This document shows positions 1-8,559 of a stretch of DNA of 64,000 nt, in pieces. Position 1 is the first letter of the stretch; every line of letters begins with the position of its first letter. The position numbers and the translations under genes are program-made. The stretch covers positions 58,961 to 122,960 of the forward strand of contig CAWKGV010000019.1 of NCBI GenBank assembly GCA_963849305.1, read 5' to 3'. Source of the DNA: CAWKGV01 sp963849305. Lineage in GTDB: Bacteria > Pseudomonadota > Alphaproteobacteria > Acetobacterales > Acetobacteraceae. The notes beneath the pieces were generated by a model. That model did not search any database and was not told the DNA's origin. It saw only the letters and a program-made list of their open reading frames with translations.

Positions 1-32
1 GCCAGATGGTGATGGTGCTGAGCCCGCGTTAG
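1..32 (+). CDS. possible 3' end of an upstream gene
   Basis: One frame enters from the left edge and stops with TAG at 30-32, giving the tail QMVMVLSPR. A strong hairpin follows 28 bp later, which fits a gene end followed by a terminator. With only nine codons visible, no product can be named and the reading could be chance. Confidence 0.3.
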   Translation, partial: QMVMVLSPR

Positions 33-60
33 CGGCGGCACTGTTGCGTAGTCGTTGCGA

Positions 61-84
61 AAGGCTCGGCTGAGGCCGAGCCTT
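61..84 (+). terminator. Rho-independent terminator-like hairpin
   Basis: A perfect 10-bp stem (AAGGCTCGGC / GCCGAGCCTT) closes a TGAG loop, and the 3' arm runs into a short T/C-rich stretch (CTTCTT). It most likely ends transcription of the gene that enters from the left edge. The T tract is weak, so termination on either strand is inferred. Confidence 0.6.
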
Positions 85-105
85 CTTCGGGGCGGAGCGG
101 GCCGA

Positions 106-381
106 TTACCCGCTAGACCGCCGCACCCACGCGGTGGTCCGGCGCAAAGCCGCTGCCGAGCTGGCCGAGAGCCGCCAAGGCACGTCCGGCTCCGCCGAGG
201 CCACGCGTTGCCAGTGCCAGCAGTTCGGGCAACGCACGGTCTGCTCCGGCATGTCCGGGGTGATCGGCACGCGCCCGCCGCAATGGGCGCAGAGGGTTCG
301 GCGACGCGGATCGTCGCACGCGGACCGAATCGCCCCGGCTAGCTCGGACCCGCGGGCAAACGCGAACGGCAGATACCTCAT
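106..381 (-). CDS. small zinc-ribbon protein
   Basis: A 91-residue protein with two CxxC pairs (C31-x2-C34 and C51-x2-C54), spaced like a treble-clef or zinc-ribbon fold that binds one Zn. The Cys knuckles carry aromatic residues (WHWQRV). The ATG at 381 is preferred over the upstream ATG at 408 because a GGAG sits 5-6 nt in front of it. The C-terminus is Arg/Ala-rich and probably disordered. The partner (RNA, DNA or protein) cannot be told; the family is not recognised beyond the metal-binding pattern. Confidence 0.55.
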   Translation of the reverse strand: MRYLPFAFARGSELAGAIRSACDDPRRRTLCAHCGGRVPITPDMPEQTVRCPNCWHWQRVASAEPDVPWRLSASSAAALRRTTAWVRRSSG

Positions 382-408
382 TGAGCTCCGGTGCACTCCG
401 TCGAGCAA

Positions 409-735
409 TCAGTAACCCGGATAGTAGGTTGGGGGAGCGTAGTAGGTCGGCGGCGCGTAATAGACCGGCGGCGGCACGTAGTAAACCGGAGGCGGGGCGT
501 AGTAGGCGGGCGGGCCGATATAGATACCCCCGCGCCAGAAGCCTCCGTGCCAGCCCCATCCGCCATGCCATCCGCCACCATGCCATCCGCCGCCGTGCCA
601 GCCGCCGCCATGCCAGGCGCCGCCGCCGTGCCAGTCGGCGTAGGCCGGTGCGGAGCTGGCCAAGGGAAGCGCGAAGGCGCAGGCCACCGCCGCGGTGGCG
701 ACCAAACGAAGCAGGAAAGAGCGGGACGGCTTCAT
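409..735 (-). CDS. secreted Gly/His/Trp- and Tyr/Pro-rich repeat protein
   Basis: A 108-residue protein. Residues 1-33 form a classical signal peptide (charged KPSRS, hydrophobic core, AYA cleavage site). The mature part starts with WHGGG repeats (about residues 35-66) and ends with tyrosine-proline repeats of the APPPVYY/APPTYY type (about 76-108). The start at 735 has a GGAG 7-9 nt upstream; the longer frame upstream of it is a shadow. Such low-complexity secreted proteins are common in alphaproteobacteria and are often called glycine-rich or cell-envelope proteins, with no settled function. Confidence 0.7.
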   Translation of the reverse strand: MKPSRSFLLRLVATAAVACAFALPLASSAPAYADWHGGGAWHGGGWHGGGWHGGGWHGGWGWHGGFWRGGIYIGPPAYYAPPPVYYVPPPVYYAPPTYYAPPTYYPGY

Positions 736-1031
736 GGCGGAACTCCGGAGACACAACGAGAGTTCTGAGGGATAATCAAGGCCGAGTTGTGGCGTCTTAT
801 GTCTATGCCTCCGCGCCGTAGCAACCTTCGTCTGATGTCCTTTGGGGTGCCGGGCCAAAGGGTCAAGGTTCCAAGCATCGCGATGGCGATGCCGATATCG
901 GCGTTCTCCAGCCGGACCAACGCCAGCGACAGCACCGCCTGGGCGTCGCGCTGATCGAACGCCACCGCGGCGACGATCGCAGTCATGCTGCGAGCGGCGC
1001 ACGCGAGGATGTAGTGGTCGAAGGTCGCCAT
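732..1031 (-). CDS. hypothetical 99-aa protein, C-terminus possibly shifted
   Basis: The first ~65 codons from the ATG at 1031 have the strong G/C third positions of real genes here, and they read as a mixed hydrophobic protein (SMTAIVAAVAF, ADIGIAIAML). The last ~30 codons have poor codon use and an Arg-rich, unnatural sequence, so the true end may have been lost by a frameshift near 840. Its TGA overlaps the ATG of the next secreted protein gene (ATGA). No clear Shine-Dalgarno is seen and the frame is open a little further upstream, so the start is uncertain. No family recognised. Confidence 0.4.
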   Translation of the reverse strand: MATFDHYILACAARSMTAIVAAVAFDQRDAQAVLSLALVRLENADIGIAIAMLGTLTLWPGTPKDIRRRLLRRGGIDIRRHNSALIIPQNSRCVSGVPP

Positions 1032-1297
1032 GCAGAAGATCAGCGGCAGCCGGTTCTGCCGAGGTCATTTCATCTTCAATCCCACGGATACGTGGTCATC
1101 CTAGCCAGCCCGAACGGTCGGCGCACACTAATGCGTGTACCGTTGATTGCCGCCAATGAAAACTATCACGAAACGAGCTGATGCATGCGGCCGTGTTGCC
1201 GATTAACGGCCTAGTGACGGCTCTCTGCGATAACGCCCAAGCGAAGTCTGCTCCGTAACTATCGTACCCGGGGCAGCATCGGGAGGGCGACCTGGCG

Positions 1298-2029
1298 ATG
1301 TTGCAGCCGAGTGCTGAGACCTTGGATGGATTGGCGCTCGCGCGCAGCCGGCAGTTGCCGGCCTCGTCGACCCATCGCCGCGCCGCGCCTCGTGGCGGTT
1401 CGTGGTTCGCGCCTGCGCTCAGCGGTTGGGCGGCGGCGCTCAAGCGCAGCGAGGATGTCTCAGGCGCCCTGGTGGTGCTCGGACTGCTGACGCCGCTGAT
1501 GCTCGCGATCGCGCTCTGGATCCGCTGGGACAGTCCAGGCCCGCTGCTGTTCCGGCAACGGCGCACCGGCCTCGCGAACCGCGACTTCCAGATGCTGAAG
1601 TTCCGTACCATGCATCACGGCCCGGCGGAGCGCGACGGCTGCCGCCAGGCGACGCGCGGCGACGCGCGGGTCACCCGCGCCGGTACGTTCCTCCGCCGCA
1701 CCTCGTTCGACGAGTTGCCGCAATTGTTCAACGTGCTGCGCGGCGACATGTCGCTGGTCGGGCCGCGCCCGCACGCGCCAGGCACTTGCGCCGCCGGCCG
1801 GCCGTTCGAAACGGTGGTCAGCGGCTACGCGGCGCGCCACCGGGTTCGGCCGGGCATTACCGGGCTCGCCCAAGTGCGCGGTTGGCGCGGCGAGACGGAC
1901 ACGGAGGAAAAGCTGATCCGGCGCCTTGCCGCGGATTTCGAATACATCGAGCGCTGGTCGGTCTGGCTCGATATCGCGGTTCTGCTTCGCACGCTGGGCG
2001 CGATGCTCAGCATGAAAAACGCTTACTGA
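1298..2029 (+). CDS. polyprenyl-phosphate sugar-1-phosphate transferase (bacterial sugar transferase family)
   Basis: A 243-residue priming glycosyltransferase of the ExoY/WbaP C-terminal-domain type. It would move a sugar-1-phosphate from a UDP-sugar to undecaprenyl phosphate at the inner membrane and so start a polysaccharide repeat unit. One membrane segment lies at about 58-75. It is followed by family motifs: SPGP, FRQRRTG (85-91), KFRTM (101-105), DELPQLFNVLRGDMSLVGPR and the RPGITGLAQVRG box. The start has GGAGGG upstream. Two GT2 genes follow closely on the same strand, which points to one exopolysaccharide operon. The sugar specificity cannot be read from sequence. Confidence 0.9.
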   Translation: MLQPSAETLDGLALARSRQLPASSTHRRAAPRGGSWFAPALSGWAAALKRSEDVSGALVVLGLLTPLMLAIALWIRWDSPGPLLFRQRRTGLANRDFQMLKFRTMHHGPAERDGCRQATRGDARVTRAGTFLRRTSFDELPQLFNVLRGDMSLVGPRPHAPGTCAAGRPFETVVSGYAARHRVRPGITGLAQVRGWRGETDTEEKLIRRLAADFEYIERWSVWLDIAVLLRTLGAMLSMKNAY

Positions 2030-2038
2030 GCCGCGACG

Positions 2039-3064
2039 ATGACCGCCGCTCTCGACTTGCGCCGCGCGCATTCGGGCCAACCGCCCCCCCCAGCCCCCGC
2101 CGCCATCGCCCCGGCCACGACCCTCTCCGCCATCCCGGGCGGGGCGCGGATCGCGGTTCTGGTCCCGTGCTTCAACGAGGAGAGCGCGGTGGCGCGCGTG
2201 ATCGACGCGTTCCGCGCCAGCCTGCCGAACGCGGCGATCTACGTTTACGACAACAACTCCCGCGACCGTACCGCCGAAGTGGCCCGCGCCGCCGGCGCCG
2301 TGGTGCGCACCGAGCGGCTCCAGGGCAAGGGCCATGTCGTGCGCCGCATGTTCGCCGATGTGGATGCGGACGTGTTCGTGCTGGTGGACGGCGACGACAC
2401 CTATGACGCCGCCGCCGCGCCGGGCCTCGTGCGGATGCTGCTGGACGGTCAGCTCGACATGGTGACGGCGGCACGCGACAGCGCGAGCTTCGGTGCCTTC
2501 CGGCGCGGCCACCGGGCCGGCAACGCTCTTCTGACCGGAATGGTGTGCTGGGTATTCGGCAACCGCGTGACCGACGTGCTGTCGGGCTACCGGGTGTTCA
2601 GCCGCCGCTTCGTCAAATCGTTCCCCGCGCTGGCCGCGGGGTTCGAGACCGAGACCGAGTTTACCGTCCACGCGCTCGAACTCTGCATGCCGATCGGCGA
2701 GATGCGCACGCGTTATCGCGGCCGATCGGAAGGTTCGGCCTCCAAGCTGCGAACTTGGGCGGACGGGCTGCGCATCCTGCGCACGATCGTGCTGTTGGTG
2801 AAGGAGGAGCGCCCGCTTCAGTTCTTCGCGCTGGCGGGGCTGATCCTGCTCGGCGGCGGGGCCGCGACCGGCCTGCCAGTGGTGCTCGACTTCCTGCGCA
2901 CCGGCCTGGTCCCGCGCCTGCCCTCGGCGGTGCTCGCGACCGGTTTCGTCCTGGCCGCGCTGGTGGCCGTTGGTTGCGGCCTCGTCCTCGATTCCGTCGC
3001 CCGGGGCCGCAAGGAAATGAAACGGCTTGCCTATTTGGCGGCAACTCCGGCGGGGCGCCGATGA
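2039..3064 (+). CDS. family 2 glycosyltransferase with C-terminal membrane helices
   Basis: A 341-residue DPM1-like GT2. The GT-A fold shows VLVPCFNEE (about 39-47), DNNSRDRT, the metal-binding DGDDTYD and DVLSGYRVFSRR. After about residue 255 come two hydrophobic segments (FFALAGLILLGG and LATGFVLAALVAVGCGLVL), so it is membrane-anchored. It probably transfers a sugar from a nucleotide or polyprenyl donor in the same polysaccharide pathway as its neighbours. It starts 9 bp after the sugar transferase and overlaps the next GT2 by ATGA, which suggests translational coupling. Confidence 0.88.
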   Translation: MTAALDLRRAHSGQPPPPAPAAIAPATTLSAIPGGARIAVLVPCFNEESAVARVIDAFRASLPNAAIYVYDNNSRDRTAEVARAAGAVVRTERLQGKGHVVRRMFADVDADVFVLVDGDDTYDAAAAPGLVRMLLDGQLDMVTAARDSASFGAFRRGHRAGNALLTGMVCWVFGNRVTDVLSGYRVFSRRFVKSFPALAAGFETETEFTVHALELCMPIGEMRTRYRGRSEGSASKLRTWADGLRILRTIVLLVKEERPLQFFALAGLILLGGGAATGLPVVLDFLRTGLVPRLPSAVLATGFVLAALVAVGCGLVLDSVARGRKEMKRLAYLAATPAGRR

Positions 3065-4230
3065 CCGACAGAACCGAAGAGGGCGCCGCCCTGCTCGACG
3101 TGCCTGTCGTGATCGCGGCGCCGGACGTCATCAGCCCGCCTGCTATCAGCCCACCTGCTATCAGCCCACCTGGTGACATCGTCGCCCGGACCACGCGGGC
3201 CGTTCCGCCGCCCCCCGCTCGCCTTCCCCGCGCGCTGAAAGTCTCAGGGTATGTCGCCGGTGCCACCGCGCCGCCGGCCACCGCCTATGCGGCCGATATC
3301 GTGATCTTGGCCATGGATCGGGTAGAGGAGACCGAGGCGGCAATTGCCTCGGCGCTGGCCCAGCGGGGCATCTCCCGGCACATCTTCGTCGTGGACCAGG
3401 GCTCCCACCCGGATGCCTTGGAGCGCCTAGCCGGCTTGGTTGAAGGGCGCAAGGAAGCGACGCTCGTCTCGCTGAGGGGGAATTTCGGCGTCGCCGGCGG
3501 ACGCAACCGGGGCACGGCACTGGGCCACGGCCGGGTGATCGTTGGGCTCGACAACGATGCGGTCTTCGACAGTCCCGACACGGTCGCCCAAGCCGTGGCG
3601 GCGTTCGAGGAGGACGAGCGGCTGGCCGCGCTCGGGTTGCGCATCCTGGTCGATGCGACTGGCGATGACGATCTCAGCTCTTGGGGATATCCGCGTGACC
3701 TCCTGCCACGGGCGGGCGATACGTTCGAGACGGTCACGTTCGTCGGCGCCGGTCACGCGATCCGTCGCGCCGCTTGGCAACAGGCGGGCGAGTACGACGA
3801 GGCGTTGTTCTTCTGCTGGGAGGAGTTCGATTTCTGCCTGCGCGCGATAGCGCATGGCTGGCGCATCCTCTATCGTGGCGATCTGGGGGTGCGCCATAAG
3901 GTGAGCCCAGAGCAGCGCTGCCGCTGGTCTAGCGGGCGATGGTTCCATTTCGTGCGCAACCGGGTCTACATCGAGCGCAAGCGGGGCACCTCCTGGATGG
4001 CCCTGACGCCGCGCATCGCCGGATATATACTCAAAGGCGCGCGCAACCGCTTGCCGGGCGAGACGCTGCGCGCGGTCGCGGCGGCCGCGCGGATGTCGGC
4101 GGGGCTGCACCCACAGCCCGCCTCGGAAGCGGTGCGCGACTATATCGCGCGCAACGACGGCGCTTACCGGGGCTCTCTCAAGCGCCGGCTCAAGACAGAG
4201 GTGCTGTCGCGGCTTCCCGGGAGAGCCTGA
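3061..4230 (+). CDS. family 2 glycosyltransferase (WcaA/rhamnosyltransferase-like)
   Basis: A 389-residue GT2. The ATG at 3061 overlaps the stop of the previous gene; the much longer frame upstream is a shadow. Residues 1-75 are a Pro-rich linker with a triple ISPPA repeat and are not part of the fold. The catalytic part has DIVILAMDRVEET, FVVDQGS, a GVAGGRNRG nucleotide-sugar loop, GLDNDAVF (DxD-like) and the acceptor-side EEFDFCLRA, with FVGAGHAIRR before it. It is cytosolic, as no membrane helix is seen. It is the last gene of the polysaccharide operon and is followed by a palindromic repeat that may end transcription. Confidence 0.85.
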   Translation: MTDRTEEGAALLDVPVVIAAPDVISPPAISPPAISPPGDIVARTTRAVPPPPARLPRALKVSGYVAGATAPPATAYAADIVILAMDRVEETEAAIASALAQRGISRHIFVVDQGSHPDALERLAGLVEGRKEATLVSLRGNFGVAGGRNRGTALGHGRVIVGLDNDAVFDSPDTVAQAVAAFEEDERLAALGLRILVDATGDDDLSSWGYPRDLLPRAGDTFETVTFVGAGHAIRRAAWQQAGEYDEALFFCWEEFDFCLRAIAHGWRILYRGDLGVRHKVSPEQRCRWSSGRWFHFVRNRVYIERKRGTSWMALTPRIAGYILKGARNRLPGETLRAVAAAARMSAGLHPQPASEAVRDYIARNDGAYRGSLKRRLKTEVLSRLPGRA

Positions 4231-4238
4231 TAGCGACA

Positions 4239-4281
4239 CCTCTCCCGCCGCCGGGTTGCGGGGGAGAGGGTTGGGATGAGG
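4239..4281 (+). repeat. dispersed palindromic repeat, copy 1
   Basis: The stem CTCTCCCGC / GCGGGGGAGAG is followed by GGTTGGGATGAGG. Related copies lie at 40003-40050, 49703-49740 and, more loosely, 62615-62650, all in the same orientation. This copy sits just after the last glycosyltransferase gene and before the convergent rarA, and could act as a bidirectional terminator. Confidence 0.7.
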
Positions 4282-4392
4282 TCGCATTTCCCCCCGCATC
4301 CCTGCGCCCACAATCCCCCTTGACCGCGCCGCCCCACGCCCCAGGAACAAGCCTGACGTCGGCGTCCGGCTCTCGCTTCGACTGAACCGACT

Positions 4393-5715
4393 CTAGCGCC
4401 CGCGCTCGGCCCGCAGCTTCGCCCAGAAGGCCAGCCGCTTGGTGATTTCGCGCTCGAAGCCGCGCTCACGCGGCTGGTAGAATTGCTGGCGCTCCATCCC
4501 CTCTGGAAAATAATTCTGCCCGGAAAACGCGTCCTCCGCCGCGTGATCGTAGGCATAGCCCGCGCCGTAGCGGAGATCCTTCATCAGCCGCGTCGGCGCG
4601 TTCAGGATGTGCGCCGGCGGCATTAGGCTGCCAGTGGTCTTGGCGGCGGCGCGCGCGGCGGAATACGCGGTGTACACCGCGTTCGATTTCGGCGCGGTGC
4701 CGAGATAGACAACGAGCTGGGCGATCGCCAGTTCGCCTTCCGGGCTGCCCAGCCGCTCATAGGTTTCCCAGGCCGCGATCCCCTGAGCCAGCGCGGCGGG
4801 ATCGGCCATGCCGACATCCTCGGCCGCGAAGCGGACCAGGCGGCGGGCGATGTATCGCGGATCCTCCCCGCCGTTCAGCATCCGCGCGAACCAATAAAGC
4901 GCCGCGTCCGGGTCCGAGCCGCGCAGCGACTTGTGCAGCGCCGAAATGAGATTGTAGTGCTCCTCGCGATCCTTGTCGTAGAGCGCGGCCCGGCGCGCCA
5001 GCAACTCGGAGAGTGCCGCGGGGTCGATCGCGCCGGTCTCGGGCGGCAGGGCCGCGATCTGCTCGGCCATGTTGAGCAGATAACGCCCGTCACCGTCGGC
5101 CATCGCGCGCAGCATGGCGCGGCCATCCGGCGTGAGCGCAAGCGAGCCGCCAAGATCGGTCTCGGCGCGCTCCAGCAGCTTCTCCAGCGCCGCATCGTCA
5201 AGGCGCCGCAGCACCAGCACCTGGCAGCGCGACAGCAGCGCGCCGTTGAGCGCGAAGGACGGGTTCTCGGTGGTGGCGCCGATCAGGGTGACGGTGCCGT
5301 CCTCCACCACGGGGAGGAATCCGTCCTGCTGGGCACGGTTGAAGCGGTGGATCTCATCGACGAACAGCAGCGTCCCCTGCCCCGCCCGGCGTCGTCGCGC
5401 GGCTTCTTCGAAGGCGCGTTTGAGGTCGGCCACACCCGAGAACACCGCCGAGAGCTGCACGAAATGCAGTCCCGCGCCGGCCGCGAGCAGGCGCGCGATG
5501 GTGGTCTTGCCGGTCCCGGGCGGCCCCCACAGGATCAGCGAGGCGAGCGAGCCGCGCGCGAGCATCCGGCTCAGCGTGCCGTCCGGCCCAATAAGGTGAT
5601 CCTGGCCCACCACCTCGTCGAGCGCGCCCGGGCGCAGCCGGTCGGCAAGCGGGCGCGGCCCCCGCGTCGGTTCAAGCGCGGGCGCCGGTTCGAAGAGGTC
5701 GTCGGATGTACTCAT
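4393..5715 (-). CDS. rarA: replication-associated recombination ATPase RarA
   Basis: A 440-residue AAA+ ATPase of the RarA/MgsA/WRNIP1 family, which acts on stalled replication forks and at single-strand gaps. Walker A GPPGTGKT lies at 64-71, Walker B reads LLFVDEIHRFN, and sensor 1 is GATTENPSF. The C-terminal half has the family's MLNGGEDPRYIARRLVRFA and PEAFxG-like signature (AEDAFSGQNYFPEGM). MSTSDDLF at 5715 is chosen because homology begins shortly after it; the frame is open to 5817 and the ribosome site is weak, so a slightly longer form is possible. It converges with the glycosyltransferase operon. Confidence 0.93.
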   Translation of the reverse strand: MSTSDDLFEPAPALEPTRGPRPLADRLRPGALDEVVGQDHLIGPDGTLSRMLARGSLASLILWGPPGTGKTTIARLLAAGAGLHFVQLSAVFSGVADLKRAFEEAARRRRAGQGTLLFVDEIHRFNRAQQDGFLPVVEDGTVTLIGATTENPSFALNGALLSRCQVLVLRRLDDAALEKLLERAETDLGGSLALTPDGRAMLRAMADGDGRYLLNMAEQIAALPPETGAIDPAALSELLARRAALYDKDREEHYNLISALHKSLRGSDPDAALYWFARMLNGGEDPRYIARRLVRFAAEDVGMADPAALAQGIAAWETYERLGSPEGELAIAQLVVYLGTAPKSNAVYTAYSAARAAAKTTGSLMPPAHILNAPTRLMKDLRYGAGYAYDHAAEDAFSGQNYFPEGMERQQFYQPRERGFEREITKRLAFWAKLRAERGR

Positions 5716-5836
5716 CGGTTTGCCGGCCACGGGTTCAAGATAGCGCAAGTTCACGCCGCGACGACCCCGGCAGCCCCGCGGCGCTCCCATGGCGCGGCAT
5801 TGAGCACGCCGGGCCATGAGAGACGGCGGAGAGCCG

Positions 5837-6262
5837 CTACACGAAGTCGGCCCAGACGCCGTACGGGACGGAACGCCCGCTCGGCCGGTGAACGATGCAG
5901 CCGTGGCCGATGGCGCAGTCGGCCGGCGCGACCCGCCAGGACTGGGCCACCGCCGCGAGCGCCGTCAAGTTGGCCTCGCTCGCGGCCGTCATTACGGAAC
6001 CGGCCGGCAGCTGGGCCGCGACGATCTCACGCGGTGTATGGGATGTCGTTTCAAGCTCCACGAGGCGCAGCCGGGCGCCACGGTCGAAGTCGATCGCAAG
6101 CCAAGCCGTCAGCCGGCCCGCGATCGGCCGGTCCGCTTCTCCGGCAACGGGAACGTTTCCCGCCTGGGCCGAGCCGCTCCAGGCGCCGCCGCTGAGCGCC
6201 AGGGCGCCGGCGGCCAGAGCGCCCGACTGCAACACCGCCCGGCGGTTCAGGGAAGCACGCAT
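5837..6262 (-). pseudogene. truncated molybdenum hydroxylase large subunit (IorB-like) relic
   Basis: A 141-residue protein with a Tat-like leader (NRRAVLQSGALAAGALALSG). The remainder resembles pieces of the aldehyde/isoquinoline oxidoreductase large subunit: residues ~50-75 (WLAIDFDRGARLRLVELE), then the stretch ending in HRPSGRSVPYGVWADFV, which matches the part following the first molybdopterin contact region in that family. Family members are over 700 residues, so most of the enzyme is missing and no cofactor site can form. It could be an internal-deletion relic or, less likely, a genuine small exported protein. An IS110-family element lies just upstream. Confidence 0.5.
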
Positions 6263-6358
6263 CTTCGCCTCCTATCTCGGCATTGCTTGGTTGGCGTTGC
6301 TACGCTGGCCCGCCGAGCCCGGCCGGTAGCCCGAATGGTTCCTGGTCCTTGAGGCCGC

Positions 6359-7557
6359 GAGGGAGCGTGTGGCGCCGGCCGGTCGTCCGTAAGCCCGAAC
6401 AGTCGTCTGGGCCCGAGCCCGCATCGAGGAGGATGGGTGATGGATGAGCCGACCACCGCCGACCGTTTCGTCGGCATCGACGTCTCCAAGGGCCGGGTCG
6501 ACGTGCATGTTCGCCCGGACGGCACCGGGTTCGTCTGCACGACCGACCCCGACGGCCTGGCCGACCTGGCGAGCCGCTTGCAGCCGTTGCGGCCGAAGCT
6601 CGTCACCATGGAGGCGAGCGGCGGCTATGAGGGCGTCGTCGCCGCGGCGCTGGCCGAGGCCGGCCTGCCGGTCGCCATCGTCAACCCACGTCAGGTGCGC
6701 AAATTCGCCGGCGCGATCGGCCGGCTCGCCAAGACCGACGCCATCGATGCCGGCGTCATCGCCCATTTCGCCGATGCCATCCGGCCCGAGCCGAAGCCGA
6801 TGCCCGATGCGCTCTCGCTGCGCCTGCGCGAGCTGCTCGCGCGACGCCGCCAGCTCGTGGTCATGATCAACGCCGAGAAGCAGCGCCTCGGCAAAGCCGC
6901 CGACAAGCTCGCGCAGCGTTCGTTCAAGACCATCCTGCGCAGCTTGCAGGCCGAGCGTGAGCGCATCGACCGCGCCATCGACAAGCTGATCGAGGACAGC
7001 CCGGTGTTCTGCGCCAAGCAGGACCTGCTCAAGAGCGTCCCGGGCATCGGCGACGTCATCGCCCGCACGCTGATCGTCGAACTGCCGGAACTCGGCACCG
7101 TCGATCGCCACCAGATCGCGGCTCTGGCGGGCGTCGCGCCGATGAACCGCGATAGCGGCCGTTATCGCGGCAAGCGACGCATCCAAGGCGGTCGGGTCGC
7201 GGTGCGCGCGCCGCTCTATATGGCCTGTCTGGTCGCGATCCGGCGCAATCCGCCGCTGCGCCGCTTCTACCAACGGCTCCGCCGAAGCCGGCAAACCCGC
7301 GCGGCTCGCCCTGGTCGCCGTCATGCGCAAGCTGCTCACCACCCTCAACGCCATCCTGCGCGACAATGCGACATGGGCGCACGCCCAGTCCTGACCGTCG
7401 ACAGCATCCCCGCACCTGCGTCCGCGGCGTCCGGCGGCTCAAGGCCGCAAGCCGCCGAAGGCGGGGGCGCGACAGCGCCAGCCTTGAACCCCCGGGCGAC
7501 GCGGACGACCCTTCGACGCTCATTTCGACCCTTGACCTTCAAGACAGTCGCTCCCTC
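6359..7557 (+). mobile_element. IS110-family insertion sequence (IS1111-like layout)
   Basis: One transposase gene (6440-7394) is flanked by a 9-bp inverted repeat, GAGGGAGCG at 6359-6367 and its complement at 7549-7557. Short subterminal inverted repeats and a longer 3' than 5' non-coding region (~160 versus ~80 bp) are features of the IS1111 subgroup. No target duplication is expected for this family. The exact ends are therefore approximate. The right end stops only a few bases from the catalase stop codon. Confidence 0.6.
6440..7394 (+). pseudogene. IS110-family transposase, frameshifted near its 3' end
   Basis: The N-terminal DEDD RuvC-like domain is clear: FVGIDVSKGRVDVHV, VTMEASGGYE and the KTDAIDAGVIAHF box. 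A C-terminal transposase-20 domain with LLKSVPGIGDVIARTLIVEL, ALAGVAPMNRDSG and RGKRRIQGGR follows. The reading frame breaks around 7278-7281; one extra base there moves the family tail (AGKPARLALVAVMRKLLTTL) into the next frame, which ends at TGA 7392-7394. Corrected, it is about 317 residues, typical for the family. The ATG at 6440 follows GAGGAGG. The break could be a sequencing error or recent inactivation. Confidence 0.88.
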
Positions 7558-7562
7558 CCTGC

Positions 7563-8420
7563 TCAGCGTTGGCCCGGGCCCGGACGGCCGGACTGCTGGC
7601 CATATTGCTGCGGCCCGCCCCGGCCCCTGCCGCCCATCATCGCCTGGGTCGAGCCCGGAGCTCCGGAGAGTTGCTGGGCGACGAGCATTTCGTTCGTACC
7701 CGGAGAAGTGTCTCCCTGCTGCGCCACCAGGTGCTGCACCGGGTCGGCGACGTACCGGAACGCGGGCTCGGTGTTCCACGGACCGCGCCAATCCGCCGCG
7801 GGGCCGGAGGAAAGATTGAAGTACAGGTTCACGGTAGGACCAGGTTGCAGATCGCCGAACAGCGGCTCTTCCAACGCATCCAGCGATTTCAGTGCCTCCA
7901 TGAACATATGCGCGTGCGACACCTCGCGCGTACCGAGCACGTTGAGCGCCTTGCGGGTGCCTTCGTCGTCGGTGAGCTTCAGCAATGTCTCGTAGGTGTT
8001 GAGCGCACCCGCCTCGGCCGCGATGTCCGCGCGCAGGTCGCGCACCACATGGCCGCCCTCGTTAACGTAGCCGGCATTCCACGACGCTCCCTGGTCATCG
8101 ACGAGGTGAGGCCCAGGGCCGCGGATCGCGAACAGCGTGCTGTTATAGGCCGCATCGCGCAGGCTTGGGGAAGCGCGAGTCGTGTGCTGCTCGATCAGCA
8201 TCGCGATGATCTCGAGATGCGAGAATTCCTCGGTGCCGATGTCCTGCATCATATCACGGATGGCCGGGATCGTCGTGTGGAACGACTGCGTCCAGTAGGT
8301 CAGCGCGGCGGTCAATTCGCCTGTGGCCCCGCCATACTGTTGCAGCAGCTTCTCGGCGAATGTCGGGTCCGGATTCTGCACCCGGACATCGGTGATGAGT
8401 ATCGATTTGTGGAGGAACAT
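7563..8420 (-). CDS. manganese catalase family protein
   Basis: A 285-residue di-manganese catalase, which breaks down hydrogen peroxide without haem. Ligand-type residues are present in the ferritin-like helices: E35, E65 and H68 in TEEFSHLE, a Glu in AAEAGALNTYE and a His in TREVSHAHMF. The C-terminus is a Gly/Gln/Arg-rich tail. The ATG at 8420 has GGGGAG in front of it, whereas the further ATG at 8447 does not. It follows rplQ on the same strand but is separated by a perfect palindrome. It is probably cytosolic and stress-related. Confidence 0.92.
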   Translation of the reverse strand: MFLHKSILITDVRVQNPDPTFAEKLLQQYGGATGELTAALTYWTQSFHTTIPAIRDMMQDIGTEEFSHLEIIAMLIEQHTTRASPSLRDAAYNSTLFAIRGPGPHLVDDQGASWNAGYVNEGGHVVRDLRADIAAEAGALNTYETLLKLTDDEGTRKALNVLGTREVSHAHMFMEALKSLDALEEPLFGDLQPGPTVNLYFNLSSGPAADWRGPWNTEPAFRYVADPVQHLVAQQGDTSPGTNEMLVAQQLSGAPGSTQAMMGGRGRGGPQQYGQQSGRPGPGQR

Positions 8421-8508
8421 GCGCGGACTCTCCCCTGACCGCGCCATGAACAGCGCGGAGCATCAGGGCAACCGCGCATGGCGGGCCGGAGTTCCATCAC
8501 CTACGCGT

Positions 8509-8524
8509 GGTGCGCTAGCGCACC
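8509..8524. terminator. 16-bp perfect palindrome between rplQ and the catalase gene
   Basis: GGTGCGCTAGCGCACC is self-complementary and sits in the 139-bp gap downstream of rplQ. It may end the ribosomal operon or be an operator for the catalase gene. There is no T tract on the minus strand, so a classical intrinsic terminator is not certain. Confidence 0.4.
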
Positions 8525-8559
8525 AAATTTAGCACCATGACGTGTGCGGCGGGGCGGAG

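Noticed and set aside
1096..1611. Minus-strand 171-residue ORF
   Set aside because: It is antisense to the sugar transferase and has shadow-type composition (Arg/Ser-rich).
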